A stretch of 64,000 bases of DNA from the NCBI GenBank assembly GCA_964236585.1, contig CAXSFE010000003.1:9384-73383 (forward strand), in the 5' to 3' direction. This DNA comes from CAXSEF01 sp964236585 (GTDB taxonomy: Bacteria > Pseudomonadota > Alphaproteobacteria > Acetobacterales > Acetobacteraceae). Position numbers and translations under genes: made by a program. Position 1 is the first letter of the stretch. Every line of letters starts with the position of its first letter. A model generated the notes under the pieces. It was not told the DNA's origin. It worked only from the letters and a program-made list of their open reading frames with translations, and made no database searches. This document shows, one piece after another, positions 1 through 8,343 of this stretch.

Positions 1-2
1 CC

Positions 3-764
3 GCCGCCGCCCGGCCGTTCGCCACCATCTCCGTGCTGCACGAGGCGATGCTGGGCACCGTCCAGGCAGCCCCGCCCGAACAGATCCTCGCCTTCCTGCG
101 CGGCCACCCGGAGCTGTCCGGACCCACGGCGCTCGCCGGCGCCCTGGGCGAGGCCTCGGCCGCGGAACAGCGCGCTCTCGGGCTCGACCAGGCCGCCGGC
201 GACCTGTCCGCCCTGAACGCCGCCTACGGCGCGCGCTTCGGCATCCCGTTCATCGTCTGCGTGCGCCGCCACACCCGGCTCTCCCTGGTCGCCCAGTTCC
301 GCCGCCGCCTGGACCTGGACCCTGCTGCCGAGCACGCAACCGCCCTGGAGGAGATCGGCCACATCACCCGCCTCCGCCTGGTGGACCGGGTCGAGGGCAC
401 CGGCGCGCCCGTGGTGCACGGCTCCCTCACCACCCACGTCCTCGACGCCACGCTGGGCCGCCCGGCGGCGGGCGTCGACGTGGCGCTGCTCGAGGTCGGC
501 GGCAGCGAGCCGCAGCTCCTGGCGAGCGCCGTCACCGACGCGCAGGGCCGCACCGCCCGGCCGCTGCTGCACGGTGCGCCGCTCCGCACCGGACTCTACG
601 AGCTGCGCTTCGACATCGGCCGCTACTTCGCCACCAAGGCCCCGGGACAGCCGCCGTTCCTCGGCGTGGTCCCGATCCGGTTCGGCATCGCCGAGCCCGA
701 GGCGCACTACCACGTCCCCCTGCTGGCCAGCCCCGGCGCCTACTCCACCTACCGCGGCAGCTAG
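3..764 (+). CDS. Fused OHCU decarboxylase / 5-hydroxyisourate hydrolase, 5' end outside window
   Basis: Two enzymes of urate breakdown in one chain. The N-terminal part is 2-oxo-4-hydroxy-4-carboxy-5-ureidoimidazoline decarboxylase (residues RPF, then HPELSG with the expected catalytic His, then FGIPFIVCVR). The C-terminal part is the transthyretin-like hydroxyisourate hydrolase (LTTHVLD near nt 425 and the diagnostic terminal YRGS). Together they would turn 5-hydroxyisourate into (S)-allantoin in the cytoplasm. The reading frame is open to the left edge, and residues before the first GTG (nt 33) match the decarboxylase family, so the true start lies upstream of the window. The order decarboxylase then hydrolase is a known fusion (PucL/urah type). 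About 40 N-terminal residues are probably missing from view. Confidence 0.9.
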   Translation, partial: AAARPFATISVLHEAMLGTVQAAPPEQILAFLRGHPELSGPTALAGALGEASAAEQRALGLDQAAGDLSALNAAYGARFGIPFIVCVRRHTRLSLVAQFRRRLDLDPAAEHATALEEIGHITRLRLVDRVEGTGAPVVHGSLTTHVLDATLGRPAAGVDVALLEVGGSEPQLLASAVTDAQGRTARPLLHGAPLRTGLYELRFDIGRYFATKAPGQPPFLGVVPIRFGIAEPEAHYHVPLLASPGAYSTYRGS

Positions 765-811
765 AAAGCGATACGGACCTGCTACGGAAGAATCACTCTT
801 GATCTCGACAG

Positions 812-951
812 AAGAAAGCAAGGCCCTTCTTTTTCTGAAGAAAAAGAAGCAAAAAGACTTTGCCCTGGAAGACTGAGGCTCGTCCACGCTCCGAACCCAA
901 TGGGAAAAGTTCTTTGGTTCTTTCTTTCAAGAAAGAACACGCTTCCTTCCT
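812..951. repeat. Family A AT-rich hairpin pair, copy A1
   Basis: Two AT-rich inverted repeats stand out in very GC-rich DNA. The first is at 826-849 (10-bp stem, loop TGAA). The second is at 917-938 (GTTCTTTC paired with GAAAGAAC). About 65 bp of ordinary GC-rich sequence separate them. The copy sits between the ends of two convergent genes. Other copies are near 8.2, 24.2 and 39.1 kb, the last two in the opposite orientation. Confidence 0.85.
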
Positions 952-983
952 GCTCCGGCGCCGGGAGTAGGATCCTTCGATCC

Positions 984-1457
984 TCACCGGGCGGTCTGAT
1001 CGGCCCTCGCGGCGTAGGGGTGCGACGAGGCCAGCGGATCGGCCACGAAGCCGCGCCAGGCGGTCCCGTCGAGGCCGACCGTGACCAGCAGCAGGCCGCC
1101 CGCCAGCGCGAAGTTCTTGAGGAAGTCCCAGAACAGGTCGCGCCCCTTGCTCTGCCCGGACTTCCAGAAATCGCCCGGCGCCCAGAACCGCTTGAACAGC
1201 AGCGCCGTGGTGCCGCAGTAGCCGGCGAGGACGAACGCGGCCAGCCGGTCCGCCACCCCGGTGAGGATGCCCAGCGGCGTGAGGATCTCGACCGCGAGCC
1301 CGACCACGATCAGGGCGGTCGCCGCGCCGCGTCCCGGGGCGATCTCCTCCGCCTGCCCGACAGCGCCGCCGAAGTTCAGGAGCTTGTCCAGCGCGCTGAA
1401 CGGGAAGAACAGGCAGACGAGCAGGTATCGGACGACAATGGCGACGACGAGGCTCAT
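984..1457 (-). CDS. DoxX family membrane protein
   Basis: A 157-residue protein with four predicted membrane segments and the DoxX/YphA pattern (RYLLVCLFFPFSALDKLLNF at the start, GVADRLAAFVLAGYC in the middle). DoxX-family proteins are inner-membrane proteins of poorly defined, often redox-linked, function. The start at 1457 is preferred over 1484 because GGGAG lies 9 nt upstream. It is the last gene of the minus-strand run that begins with opgG; the 196 bp between it and the next gene (1458-1653) hold no gene I can support. No substrate can be assigned from sequence. Confidence 0.8.
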   Translation of the reverse strand: MSLVVAIVVRYLLVCLFFPFSALDKLLNFGGAVGQAEEIAPGRGAATALIVVGLAVEILTPLGILTGVADRLAAFVLAGYCGTTALLFKRFWAPGDFWKSGQSKGRDLFWDFLKNFALAGGLLLVTVGLDGTAWRGFVADPLASSHPYAARADQTAR

Positions 1458-1653
1458 CAGCTCGATCTCCCGATGCCGGAACACAGATCAGCCAACGGCA
1501 GGCGGGTGGATAGAGCAGAGCCCGGACAGCATCAAGCCCGCTTCGTCTCGGCGACAGGATCGGGAACCGGCATGAACGGGAGCGTGCAGCGGGCGCGGGG
1601 CGTTGCGATGCGATCGTCCTCGGCGCAGGCGGCCGCACGACCGCCTGCCGGCC

Positions 1654-2646
1654 TCAGAACACGGCGTGGTCGCCGCGTTCGGGCGCCACGCCCCCTGCCA
1701 CCAGCGACGCGTAGAACGCGAACAGCGTCTCGCGCCCGGTCGAGGGCGTGGCGTCGGCATCGTAGCACCCCGTCCCCGGGTTCAGCACCAGCATCGACTC
1801 CGTGGCGTAGTAGCGCCCGATCCGCGCCAGCTCCGCCTTGTCCGCGAGCGACGGCGCGACCCGCCCGGCCGCGCCCAGCGCGCCGACGATGCCGTCGAGC
1901 AGCGCCACCGGCACCTGCCGGAAGTGCGGCGCGCGGCCCAGCAGCGCGAACAGCGCCTCGCCCTGCTGGCGCGGGGTGATCGCCGCGCCCGGCCCGCCGA
2001 TCGGCAGCACGCGGCCGCGCCGCCCCTCGTCCTCCAGGCAGTCGGCGAGATACTCCGCCAGGTCGCCGTCGCTGATCGGCTTGCACGCCGTGAGCCGGCC
2101 ATCGCCGAACACCAGGAACGGCCTGCCGCGCCGCACCCGCTCGACCTGCCCGGACAGCGACTTGAAGTACGCCGTCGGCCGCACGATCGAGTACGCCATC
2201 CCCGACCCGATCAGCGCCGCCTCGAACGCCAGCTTGGCGTGCTGGAACGCCAGCCTCGGCCGCTGCACGCAGATCGCCGACAGCAGCACGAAATGCCCGA
2301 CCCCCGCACCTCGCGCCGCCGAAAGCACGTCGAGATGCGCCCGGTGGTCGACCGCCCAGGCATCCCGGGGCGCCCCGGTGCGCGACGCCATGCACGACAC
2401 GACTGTCTCGAAACGTTCGCCGCGGAAGCCGTCTCGGGCGATGGCCACGGCATCGCCCAGGTCGACGACCCGAACCTCCGTCCCCTCGAACGCAGGCGCA
2501 CCGCCCGGACGCGGCCGCACGAGGCACACCACCGCGTGCCCACGCCGCAGCAGCACGCGCAGCGTCGCGCGGCCGATGGTGCCGGTGGCGCCGAGCAGGC
2601 AGACCCGCATCGGCGCGGCGCGGCGGGCAGGGGGGTCGTCCGTCAT
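1654..2646 (-). CDS. bciA: Divinyl (bacterio)chlorophyllide a 8-vinyl-reductase, BciA type
   Basis: A 330-residue NAD(P)-binding protein of the NmrA-like SDR group. It has the glycine-rich GATGTIGRATL loop near residue 18 and the stretch FGDGRLTACKPISDGDLAEY, which is typical of BciA/DVR enzymes, as is YYATESMLVLNPGTG near the C-terminus. BciA reduces the 8-vinyl group of divinyl (proto)chlorophyllide with NADPH in (bacterio)chlorophyll synthesis. The start ATG overlaps the stop of the upstream MATE gene (ATGA), implying coupled translation. No other pigment gene is in the window, so the gene is separated from any photosynthesis cluster. A generic NmrA reductase remains possible, but the motif match is strong. 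Confidence 0.75.
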   Translation of the reverse strand: MTDDPPARRAAPMRVCLLGATGTIGRATLRVLLRRGHAVVCLVRPRPGGAPAFEGTEVRVVDLGDAVAIARDGFRGERFETVVSCMASRTGAPRDAWAVDHRAHLDVLSAARGAGVGHFVLLSAICVQRPRLAFQHAKLAFEAALIGSGMAYSIVRPTAYFKSLSGQVERVRRGRPFLVFGDGRLTACKPISDGDLAEYLADCLEDEGRRGRVLPIGGPGAAITPRQQGEALFALLGRAPHFRQVPVALLDGIVGALGAAGRVAPSLADKAELARIGRYYATESMLVLNPGTGCYDADATPSTGRETLFAFYASLVAGGVAPERGDHAVF

Positions 2647-4025
2647 CGCCCGAGGCCTGCCCGGCCGACGCGGCCCCTCGCGCCGGAGCGCACCCAGAAG
2701 CGCGCGAACAGGAACAGCGCCGCGCAGCTCAGCCCGACGATGATCCCCACCCACATGCCCGACGCCCGCAGCCCACCCAGCAACGCCAGCAGCAGCCCGA
2801 CCGGCATCCCCAGCCCCCAGTAGCTCAGCGCCGAGATCGCCATCGGCACCCGCGTGTCCTTCAGCCCGCGCAGCGCCCCGCCCGCGGCAACCTGGATGCC
2901 GTCGGAGAACTGGAAGATCGCCGCGAACCGCAGCAGCAGCCCGGCACTGGCCGCCACCGCCGCGTCGTGCGTGTAGAGCGCGACCAGCGGGCCGGGGAAC
3001 ACCGCGATGACCGCGCACGACACCGACTGCGTGAGCAGCGTGAGCCCGATCCCCACCAGCCCGGCCCGGCGCGCGCCGCGCGGATCGCCGCGCCCAACCG
3101 CGGCGCCCACCCGAATGGTGATCGCCATCGCGAGGCCCAGCGGCACCATGAACGCGACGCCCGCCACGTTCAGCGCCAGCTGGTGCCCCGCGACCACCGG
3201 CGCCCCGAAGCCCGCGATCACCAGCCCCGCCGTGGTGAACAGCCCCACCTCCAGCAGCAGACTGACCGCGATCGGCCCCCCCAGTCGCAGCAGTCCCAGC
3301 AGCAGCGCCGCGTCCGGCCCGCGCCGCCCCAGCCCCCACCCCAGCGCGCGGTAGCGCGGGCTCGCCCGCAGATAGGCCCCAAGGGCAAGCGCCTCCAGCC
3401 ACAGCACCGCCGCCGTCGCCAGCCCGCTCCCCTCTGCCCCCAGCCCGGGCACTCCCAGGCCGCCGTACATCAGGACATACCCCACCGGCGCCAGCACCAG
3501 CAGCCCGAGCAGCCCCACCACCATGCCGGGCAGCGCCAGCCCGAGCCCGTCCGACAGCCCGCGGCACGCCAGCAGCAGCGCCAGCGCCGGCACCCCGAGG
3601 CTGATGGCGCGCAGGAAGCCGCCTGCGCCGGCCACCAGCTCCGGTGCGACCCCGGCCGCCGCGACCAGCGCCGGCCCGCCCCACCACACCGCCTGCTGCA
3701 GCACCACGCCCAGCCCCAGCGCCAACCACAGCGCCTGGCGGAACAGCGCCCCCACCTCGCGCGCACGCCCCTCGCCGCGCAGCTGCGCCACGCTGGGCGG
3801 CAGCGCCATCATCACGCCGGTGACCGCGACCAGGGCCAGGCCGAACACGTTGCCCCCCACCGACGTCGCCCCCAGCACGCCGGCGCCGAGATGCCCCGCG
3901 AGCACGTTGTCGACGACCTGCATGCCGATCCCCGAGAGCTGCCCGATCACCAGCGGCACCGCCAGCCGCACGAGAAGGCGGGCCTCCCGCGTCGTCGCGG
4001 CGCGGGAGACGGTCGTCACGGACAT
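2643..4025 (-). CDS. MATE family multidrug/Na+ antiporter
   Basis: A 460-residue inner-membrane protein with about twelve hydrophobic segments in two similar halves, as in NorM-type MATE exporters (RLAVPLVIGQLSGIGMQVVDNVLAGHLG at the N-terminus; LEVGLFTTAGLVIAGFGAPVVAGHQLALN opening the second half). These exporters move cationic drugs or metabolites outwards in exchange for Na+ or H+. The start could be 4025 or 4037; GAGG abuts the 4037 codon and lies about 12 nt before 4025. Its 3' end is translationally coupled to bciA. The substrate is unknown. Confidence 0.85.
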   Translation of the reverse strand: MSVTTVSRAATTREARLLVRLAVPLVIGQLSGIGMQVVDNVLAGHLGAGVLGATSVGGNVFGLALVAVTGVMMALPPSVAQLRGEGRAREVGALFRQALWLALGLGVVLQQAVWWGGPALVAAAGVAPELVAGAGGFLRAISLGVPALALLLACRGLSDGLGLALPGMVVGLLGLLVLAPVGYVLMYGGLGVPGLGAEGSGLATAAVLWLEALALGAYLRASPRYRALGWGLGRRGPDAALLLGLLRLGGPIAVSLLLEVGLFTTAGLVIAGFGAPVVAGHQLALNVAGVAFMVPLGLAMAITIRVGAAVGRGDPRGARRAGLVGIGLTLLTQSVSCAVIAVFPGPLVALYTHDAAVAASAGLLLRFAAIFQFSDGIQVAAGGALRGLKDTRVPMAISALSYWGLGMPVGLLLALLGGLRASGMWVGIIVGLSCAALFLFARFWVRSGARGRVGRAGLGR

Positions 4026-4080
4026 GGCGGGGCGCATCCTCGATGGGGCGCGCAACACGACACGCCGGCCCGGCCAAGGC

Positions 4081-4206
4081 AAGCAAGCCTGGGCTCTGCC
4101 CAGACCCGCAAAGGGTCCGAGGACCCTTTGATCCCTTGACTTAAGGAGTGGATTCTCAAGGCAATCGCCTTGAGCGGGGTCCAGGGGCAGAGCCCCTGGC
4201 CTTGCT
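4081..4206. repeat. Family B element, full copy (B1)
   Basis: Four hairpins: CTGGGC/GCCCAG (4089-4103, loop TCT), a 22-nt palindrome at 4109-4130, the core CTTAAG at 4140-4145, CTCAAGGC/GCCTTGAG (4155-4174), and CCAGGGGC/GCCCCTGG (4181-4199, loop AGA). It fills the space between the end of opgH and the start of the MATE gene. There is no T-run, so it is not a standard intrinsic terminator. Confidence 0.9.
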
Positions 4207-6372
4207 TCACGTCCCCGCCAGCGCCACCAGCCGCTCGACTCCCGCCCGGCTCCCCAGCACCGCCGCCAGCTCCGCCCGCCCCAGCGCCGCCAGCCCCCCG
4301 GCCAGCGTGTCCGCGTCCTCCAGCCTCGCCATCCCCAGCACCAGCGCCGCGTCGATCGGCTCGCCCCTGCGCCGCGCCCCCTCGGGCAGCGCCGCGAGGT
4401 GGTGGCGCCGCAGCACGCCGTCGGCAACCAGCCGCTCGACCCCCCCGCCGCCCTCGAAGCGCGCCATCTCGGGCAGCAGCTCCGCCGCCCGCCGCACCAC
4501 TGCGGGCGCCGCCGCCTCCTCGGGGATGCGCAGCACGCCCAGCCGCCGCAGCGCGACCCCGACTGGCCGGCTCGCCGTCAGCACCGCCAGCGGCACCGCG
4601 AGCGCCAGCCCCAGCAGCACCGGCGTCATCCACAGGAACAGCGCCGGCGACACCGACCAGGCCACCGCCGCCAGCACCAGCCCGAACGCGGCATACGGCC
4701 AGTACAGCCCCCAGACCTGCCGGAACGGCACCCGCCCGTCGTCGCGCTTCTGCGTGGCCCAGCCGGAGTCGCGTCCCGCCAGGATGCTCGCCACCGCCCC
4801 GGTCTGGATCAGCATCGCCACCGGCGCGATCAGCGCGCCCAGCACCGTCTCCACCAGCACGCCCAGCAGGGCGCAGGCCGCCCCGCCGAACCCCCGCCGC
4901 ATCTCCCGGTCGAACAGCATCGCCCCGTACGCCAGCAGCTTCGGCGCCAGCAGCACCGCCATGGTCCCCGCGAACACCCACTTCGCCAGCACCGGATCGA
5001 CCTGCGGCCAGTCGGGGAACAGCGACTTGGCGCTCCCGAAATACTCCGGCCGCACGAACCGCGCCTGCAGCGAGATCAGCACGCCCGCGAGAAGGAAGCA
5101 CAGCCACAGCGGCGAGGTGACGTACGAGCCGATGCCCATCAGCAGGTGCAGCCGGCTCACCCAGTGCAGGCCGCGCGCCCGGATCACCTTGGCATGCTGC
5201 AGGTTGCCCTGGCACCAGCGCCGGTCGCGCACGGCGACGTCGGCCAGCGAGGGCGGGCTCTCCTCGAAGCTGCCGGGCAGGGCAGGGACCATGTGGATCG
5301 CCCATCCCGCGCGCCGCATCAGCGCCGCCTCCACGAAGTCGTGGCTCAGGATGTGCCCGCCGAACGGCCTGCGCCCCGCGAGCAGCGGCAGCCCCGCCTG
5401 CCCCGCGAAGGCGCGCGTGCGGATCACCGCGTTGTGCCCCCAGTAGTTGCCCTCCGAGCCGTGCCACCAGGCGATGCCGTGCGCGATGAGAGGCCCGTAC
5501 AGCCGCCCCGCGAACTGCTGCATCCGCGCGAACAGCGTGTTGCCGCCCACGATGGTCGGCAGCGTCTGGATCAGCCCCACGTCCGGATGCGCCTCCATCG
5601 CCGCCGCCAGCCGCACCAGCGCGTCTCCCTCCATCAGGCTGTCCGCGTCCAGCGTCACCATCTGCGGATACGCCGCCCCGAAGCGGCGCACCCACTCGCC
5701 GACGTTGCCCGCCTTGCGCCCGACGTTCCTCGCCCGGCGCCGGTAGAAGATGCGCCCGTGCCCTCCGGTGCGCTCGCGCAACGCCAGGAACGCCTGCTCC
5801 TCGGCGATCCACACGTCGGGGTCGGTGGTGTCGCTGAGCACGAAGATGTCGAACAGCGCGATCCGCCCGGTCGCCACCAGGGAGTCGTTGATCGCCGCGA
5901 GCCCCGCCATCACCCGCGCCGGGCTCTCGTTGTAGGTCGGCATCAGCAGCGCCGTGCGCGCCGACTGCGGCGGCAGCGCCCCGCCCGCCGCGATGCCCAG
6001 CGCCCCGCCGCCGCGGCGCAGGACGGAGAAGAACCCCGCGAGCGCGCTGGTGAACGCAAGCGCGATCCACGCGAACAGCACCACGAACAGCCCGAGCACC
6101 CCGAGCCCGAGCGCGCTCGGGCCGCGCCCGTTCAGCACGTGGTACATCTCCCACGCCGCCCCCGCCGTCAGCGCCGCCGCCCCGCCGATCACCGCGACCC
6201 TGCGCAGGCCCAGCCCACGCGGCGCAGACGGCCGCCCCGCCTGCAGCCCCTCGCCCGAGGCCGCCGCGCGCAGCGACTGCTCCGCCATCGCGAGCGGCGC
6301 CTCCTCCGGCAGCGCCGGGAACCCCCGCCCGTCGCCCTCGACCGCCGCGAGCCCCGCCTCCGCCCCGCTCAC
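4207..6372 (-). CDS. opgH: Glucans biosynthesis glucosyltransferase OpgH (MdoH)
   Basis: A 721-residue inner-membrane GT2 enzyme that polymerises UDP-glucose into the backbone of osmoregulated periplasmic glucans. Visible are the family N-terminal LPEEAPLAM and SLR, two early membrane segments, the glycosyltransferase core with LMPTYNE, LDADSLMEGD (metal and sugar-nucleotide Asp residues) and RRWCQGN, and a cluster of C-terminal membrane segments. The start is GTG at 6372, whose last bases overlap the TGA of opgG (GTGA); this keeps the conserved N-terminal region in frame. Length fits the family (about 650-850). It should work with OpgG in the periplasm. A family B element follows at its 3' end. 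Confidence 0.93.
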   Translation of the reverse strand: MSGAEAGLAAVEGDGRGFPALPEEAPLAMAEQSLRAAASGEGLQAGRPSAPRGLGLRRVAVIGGAAALTAGAAWEMYHVLNGRGPSALGLGVLGLFVVLFAWIALAFTSALAGFFSVLRRGGGALGIAAGGALPPQSARTALLMPTYNESPARVMAGLAAINDSLVATGRIALFDIFVLSDTTDPDVWIAEEQAFLALRERTGGHGRIFYRRRARNVGRKAGNVGEWVRRFGAAYPQMVTLDADSLMEGDALVRLAAAMEAHPDVGLIQTLPTIVGGNTLFARMQQFAGRLYGPLIAHGIAWWHGSEGNYWGHNAVIRTRAFAGQAGLPLLAGRRPFGGHILSHDFVEAALMRRAGWAIHMVPALPGSFEESPPSLADVAVRDRRWCQGNLQHAKVIRARGLHWVSRLHLLMGIGSYVTSPLWLCFLLAGVLISLQARFVRPEYFGSAKSLFPDWPQVDPVLAKWVFAGTMAVLLAPKLLAYGAMLFDREMRRGFGGAACALLGVLVETVLGALIAPVAMLIQTGAVASILAGRDSGWATQKRDDGRVPFRQVWGLYWPYAAFGLVLAAVAWSVSPALFLWMTPVLLGLALAVPLAVLTASRPVGVALRRLGVLRIPEEAAAPAVVRRAAELLPEMARFEGGGGVERLVADGVLRRHHLAALPEGARRRGEPIDAALVLGMARLEDADTLAGGLAALGRAELAAVLGSRAGVERLVALAGT

Positions 6373-7985
6373 GCCGTCCAACGGTAGATCCAGTTCTCCG
6401 TCAGCCGCCCGGTGTCGTCGGCCAGGAAGCAGTGCATCTCCACCAGCCGCGCATCGCCCGGCACCAGGACGAAGCTGACCCGCCACACGGACAGCTCGGC
6501 CACCTCCGACACCACCACGGTCTCGATCCGCCCGGCGCCCGCCCCGATGTCGGCATGGATCGACGGGTGCGGCTGCAACGCCTTCATCGACTCGCCGGCG
6601 AAATCGACCACGAAGAAGCGCGACCCCGCCGCCTCCGCGCCACCCATCCGCGTGTCGGACACCCGCCCCGCCGCCACCGCCGCGGCCCCCGGCGCCGCGC
6701 CGCCCGGCGGCGGCCCCGCCTGGACCGGTCCCGCCTGGGCGACATCCGCCCACCCCCAGTGCATCCGGTAGGTGAACACGTGCTCGCCGTGCGCCGCGAG
6801 CGCCTCCTTCGGCCGCCAGAACGAGACGATGTTGTCGTTGACCTCGTTCGCCGTCGGGATCTCCACCAGCACGACCGCGCCCGGCCCCCAGTCCCCGATC
6901 GGCTCGATCCACAGGCTCGGCCGCCGGTTGTACATCACCTCCGGGTCGAGGTAGTCGGCGAACCCCCGCTTGCGCTGCATCAGCCCGAAGCCGTGCGGGT
7001 TGGTGTCGCCGAAGTCGCTGACCTGCAGGTCGCGCGGGTTGCACAGCGGCCGCCAGATCTGCTCGCCCCGCCCGGTGAGCATCGACAGCCCCTCCGAATC
7101 GTGCGCGGCCGGCCGCCAGTCGTCGACCCCGAGCCGGTCATTCGCGTCGAAGAAGAACATCCCCGTCAGCGCGGCGATCCCCGGCGTCGCGATGTCGACC
7201 CGCGGATACAGCACGCTCTCCACGTCGAACACGGTCTCGTCGCCCGGCCGCACGGTGAAGCGGAACGCGCCCGTGGTGCTGCGGCTGTCGAGCAGCGCGT
7301 GGATCACCAGCGAGCTCGCCCCCGGCTGCGGCCGCTCCAGCCAGAACGTCGCGAACCGAGCGAACTCCTCGCCCTTTGGGTCGCCGGTGCCGATCGCGAG
7401 CCCGCGCGCCGACAGCCCGTACACCTGCCCCTTCGCGACTGCGCGGAAATAGCTGGCACCCAGGAACACGCACACCTCGTCGAGGGTATCCGCCCGGTTG
7501 ATCGCCGCGTGGATGCGGAACCCCGCGAACCCGAGCGCCTCGCTCCCCGGCGCCTCGGCCGGCCGCGTGGCGGGCTCGGCGTAGTCGAACAGCTCCACGC
7601 CGTAGGGCACGCGCACCGCCTGGCCGCCCGCGACCTCGAGGATGTCGACCCGCTCGCGATACAGGAACCCGCGCGAGAAGAACTGCGCCTGGAACCCCAG
7701 ATCCTGCCCCCGCCACAGCGCGTGCTCCGCACGGAACCGGATGCCGCGATACTGGTCGTACGTCAGGTGCTCCAGCGCCGGCGGCAGCGCGGTGTCCGGC
7801 GCTCGGTAGGGCTGGCGCGACATCGCCTGCGCCAGGCGCCGCACGGTGCCGCCGTCGAACGGCCCGGGCGCCGCCGCCGCCGGCGGGTCCGCAGCAGGTG
7901 CCGCGGCCGACGCCGGAAACACCGGCCAAGCCAGGGCGAGAAGCGGGGTGCCCGCTCCCGCCCGCAGCAGCGTACGTCGTTGCAA
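6369..7985 (-). CDS. opgG: Periplasmic glucan biosynthesis protein OpgG (MdoG)
   Basis: A 538-residue periplasmic protein that acts on the nascent glucan made by OpgH. The sequence YDQYRGIRFRAEHALWR near the N-terminus, FFFDANDRLGVDDWRPAAHDSEGL in the middle and the final LTENWIYRW are characteristic of the family. The best start is TTG at 7985: GGGAGG lies 7 nt upstream, and the protein then opens with QRRTLLRAGAG, a twin-arginine-like signal followed by a hydrophobic stretch ending ASA. The frame is open to 8069, but the extra residues have no ribosome site and would bury the signal. Coupled to opgH by GTGA. Confidence 0.9.
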   Translation of the reverse strand: MQRRTLLRAGAGTPLLALAWPVFPASAAAPAADPPAAAAPGPFDGGTVRRLAQAMSRQPYRAPDTALPPALEHLTYDQYRGIRFRAEHALWRGQDLGFQAQFFSRGFLYRERVDILEVAGGQAVRVPYGVELFDYAEPATRPAEAPGSEALGFAGFRIHAAINRADTLDEVCVFLGASYFRAVAKGQVYGLSARGLAIGTGDPKGEEFARFATFWLERPQPGASSLVIHALLDSRSTTGAFRFTVRPGDETVFDVESVLYPRVDIATPGIAALTGMFFFDANDRLGVDDWRPAAHDSEGLSMLTGRGEQIWRPLCNPRDLQVSDFGDTNPHGFGLMQRKRGFADYLDPEVMYNRRPSLWIEPIGDWGPGAVVLVEIPTANEVNDNIVSFWRPKEALAAHGEHVFTYRMHWGWADVAQAGPVQAGPPPGGAAPGAAAVAAGRVSDTRMGGAEAAGSRFFVVDFAGESMKALQPHPSIHADIGAGAGRIETVVVSEVAELSVWRVSFVLVPGDARLVEMHCFLADDTGRLTENWIYRWTA

Positions 7986-8160
7986 CAGCCATCCTCCCTG
8001 CCCGCCGGACCCCGGCCTACATCTTCCGGTTGCAGGATAGTCCGCCATGATGGCCATGTCGTGGCCCACGAGCCCGTCGCCACGCCCGCCCGTCGCCGCC
8101 CACCCCGGAGGTGCGCGTAGGGGCTTTCATTGACTTGGCAGTGCCCTGGCGTCTCCGCAG

Positions 8161-8300
8161 GAAGGCAGGACTCTTCTTTTTCTGAAGAAAAAGAAGCAAA
8201 AAGACTTTGTCCATGGGGTCACGGGCTCCCGGCCGGCTCCGGAGCCTCTTGGACAGAAGTTCTTTGGTTCTTTCTTTCAGGAAAGAACATGCTTTCTGTC
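8161..8300. repeat. Family A AT-rich hairpin pair, copy A2
   Basis: Hairpins at 8173-8196 (same 24-nt palindrome as copy A1) and 8267-8288. It lies downstream of the mechanosensitive channel gene and upstream of opgG, and makes up most of the 358 bp between them. The rest (7986-8160 and 8301-8343) has no gene I can support. Confidence 0.85.
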
Positions 8301-8343
8301 CGTCATGGCGCACGGCAACGGGGTCGGAAAGTCCGTAAAGCCT

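Noticed and set aside
1654..4086. 810-codon frame reading through the MATE gene into bciA
   Set aside because: The upstream part is an out-of-frame reading of the MATE gene; bciA itself starts at 2646 with an ATGA overlap.
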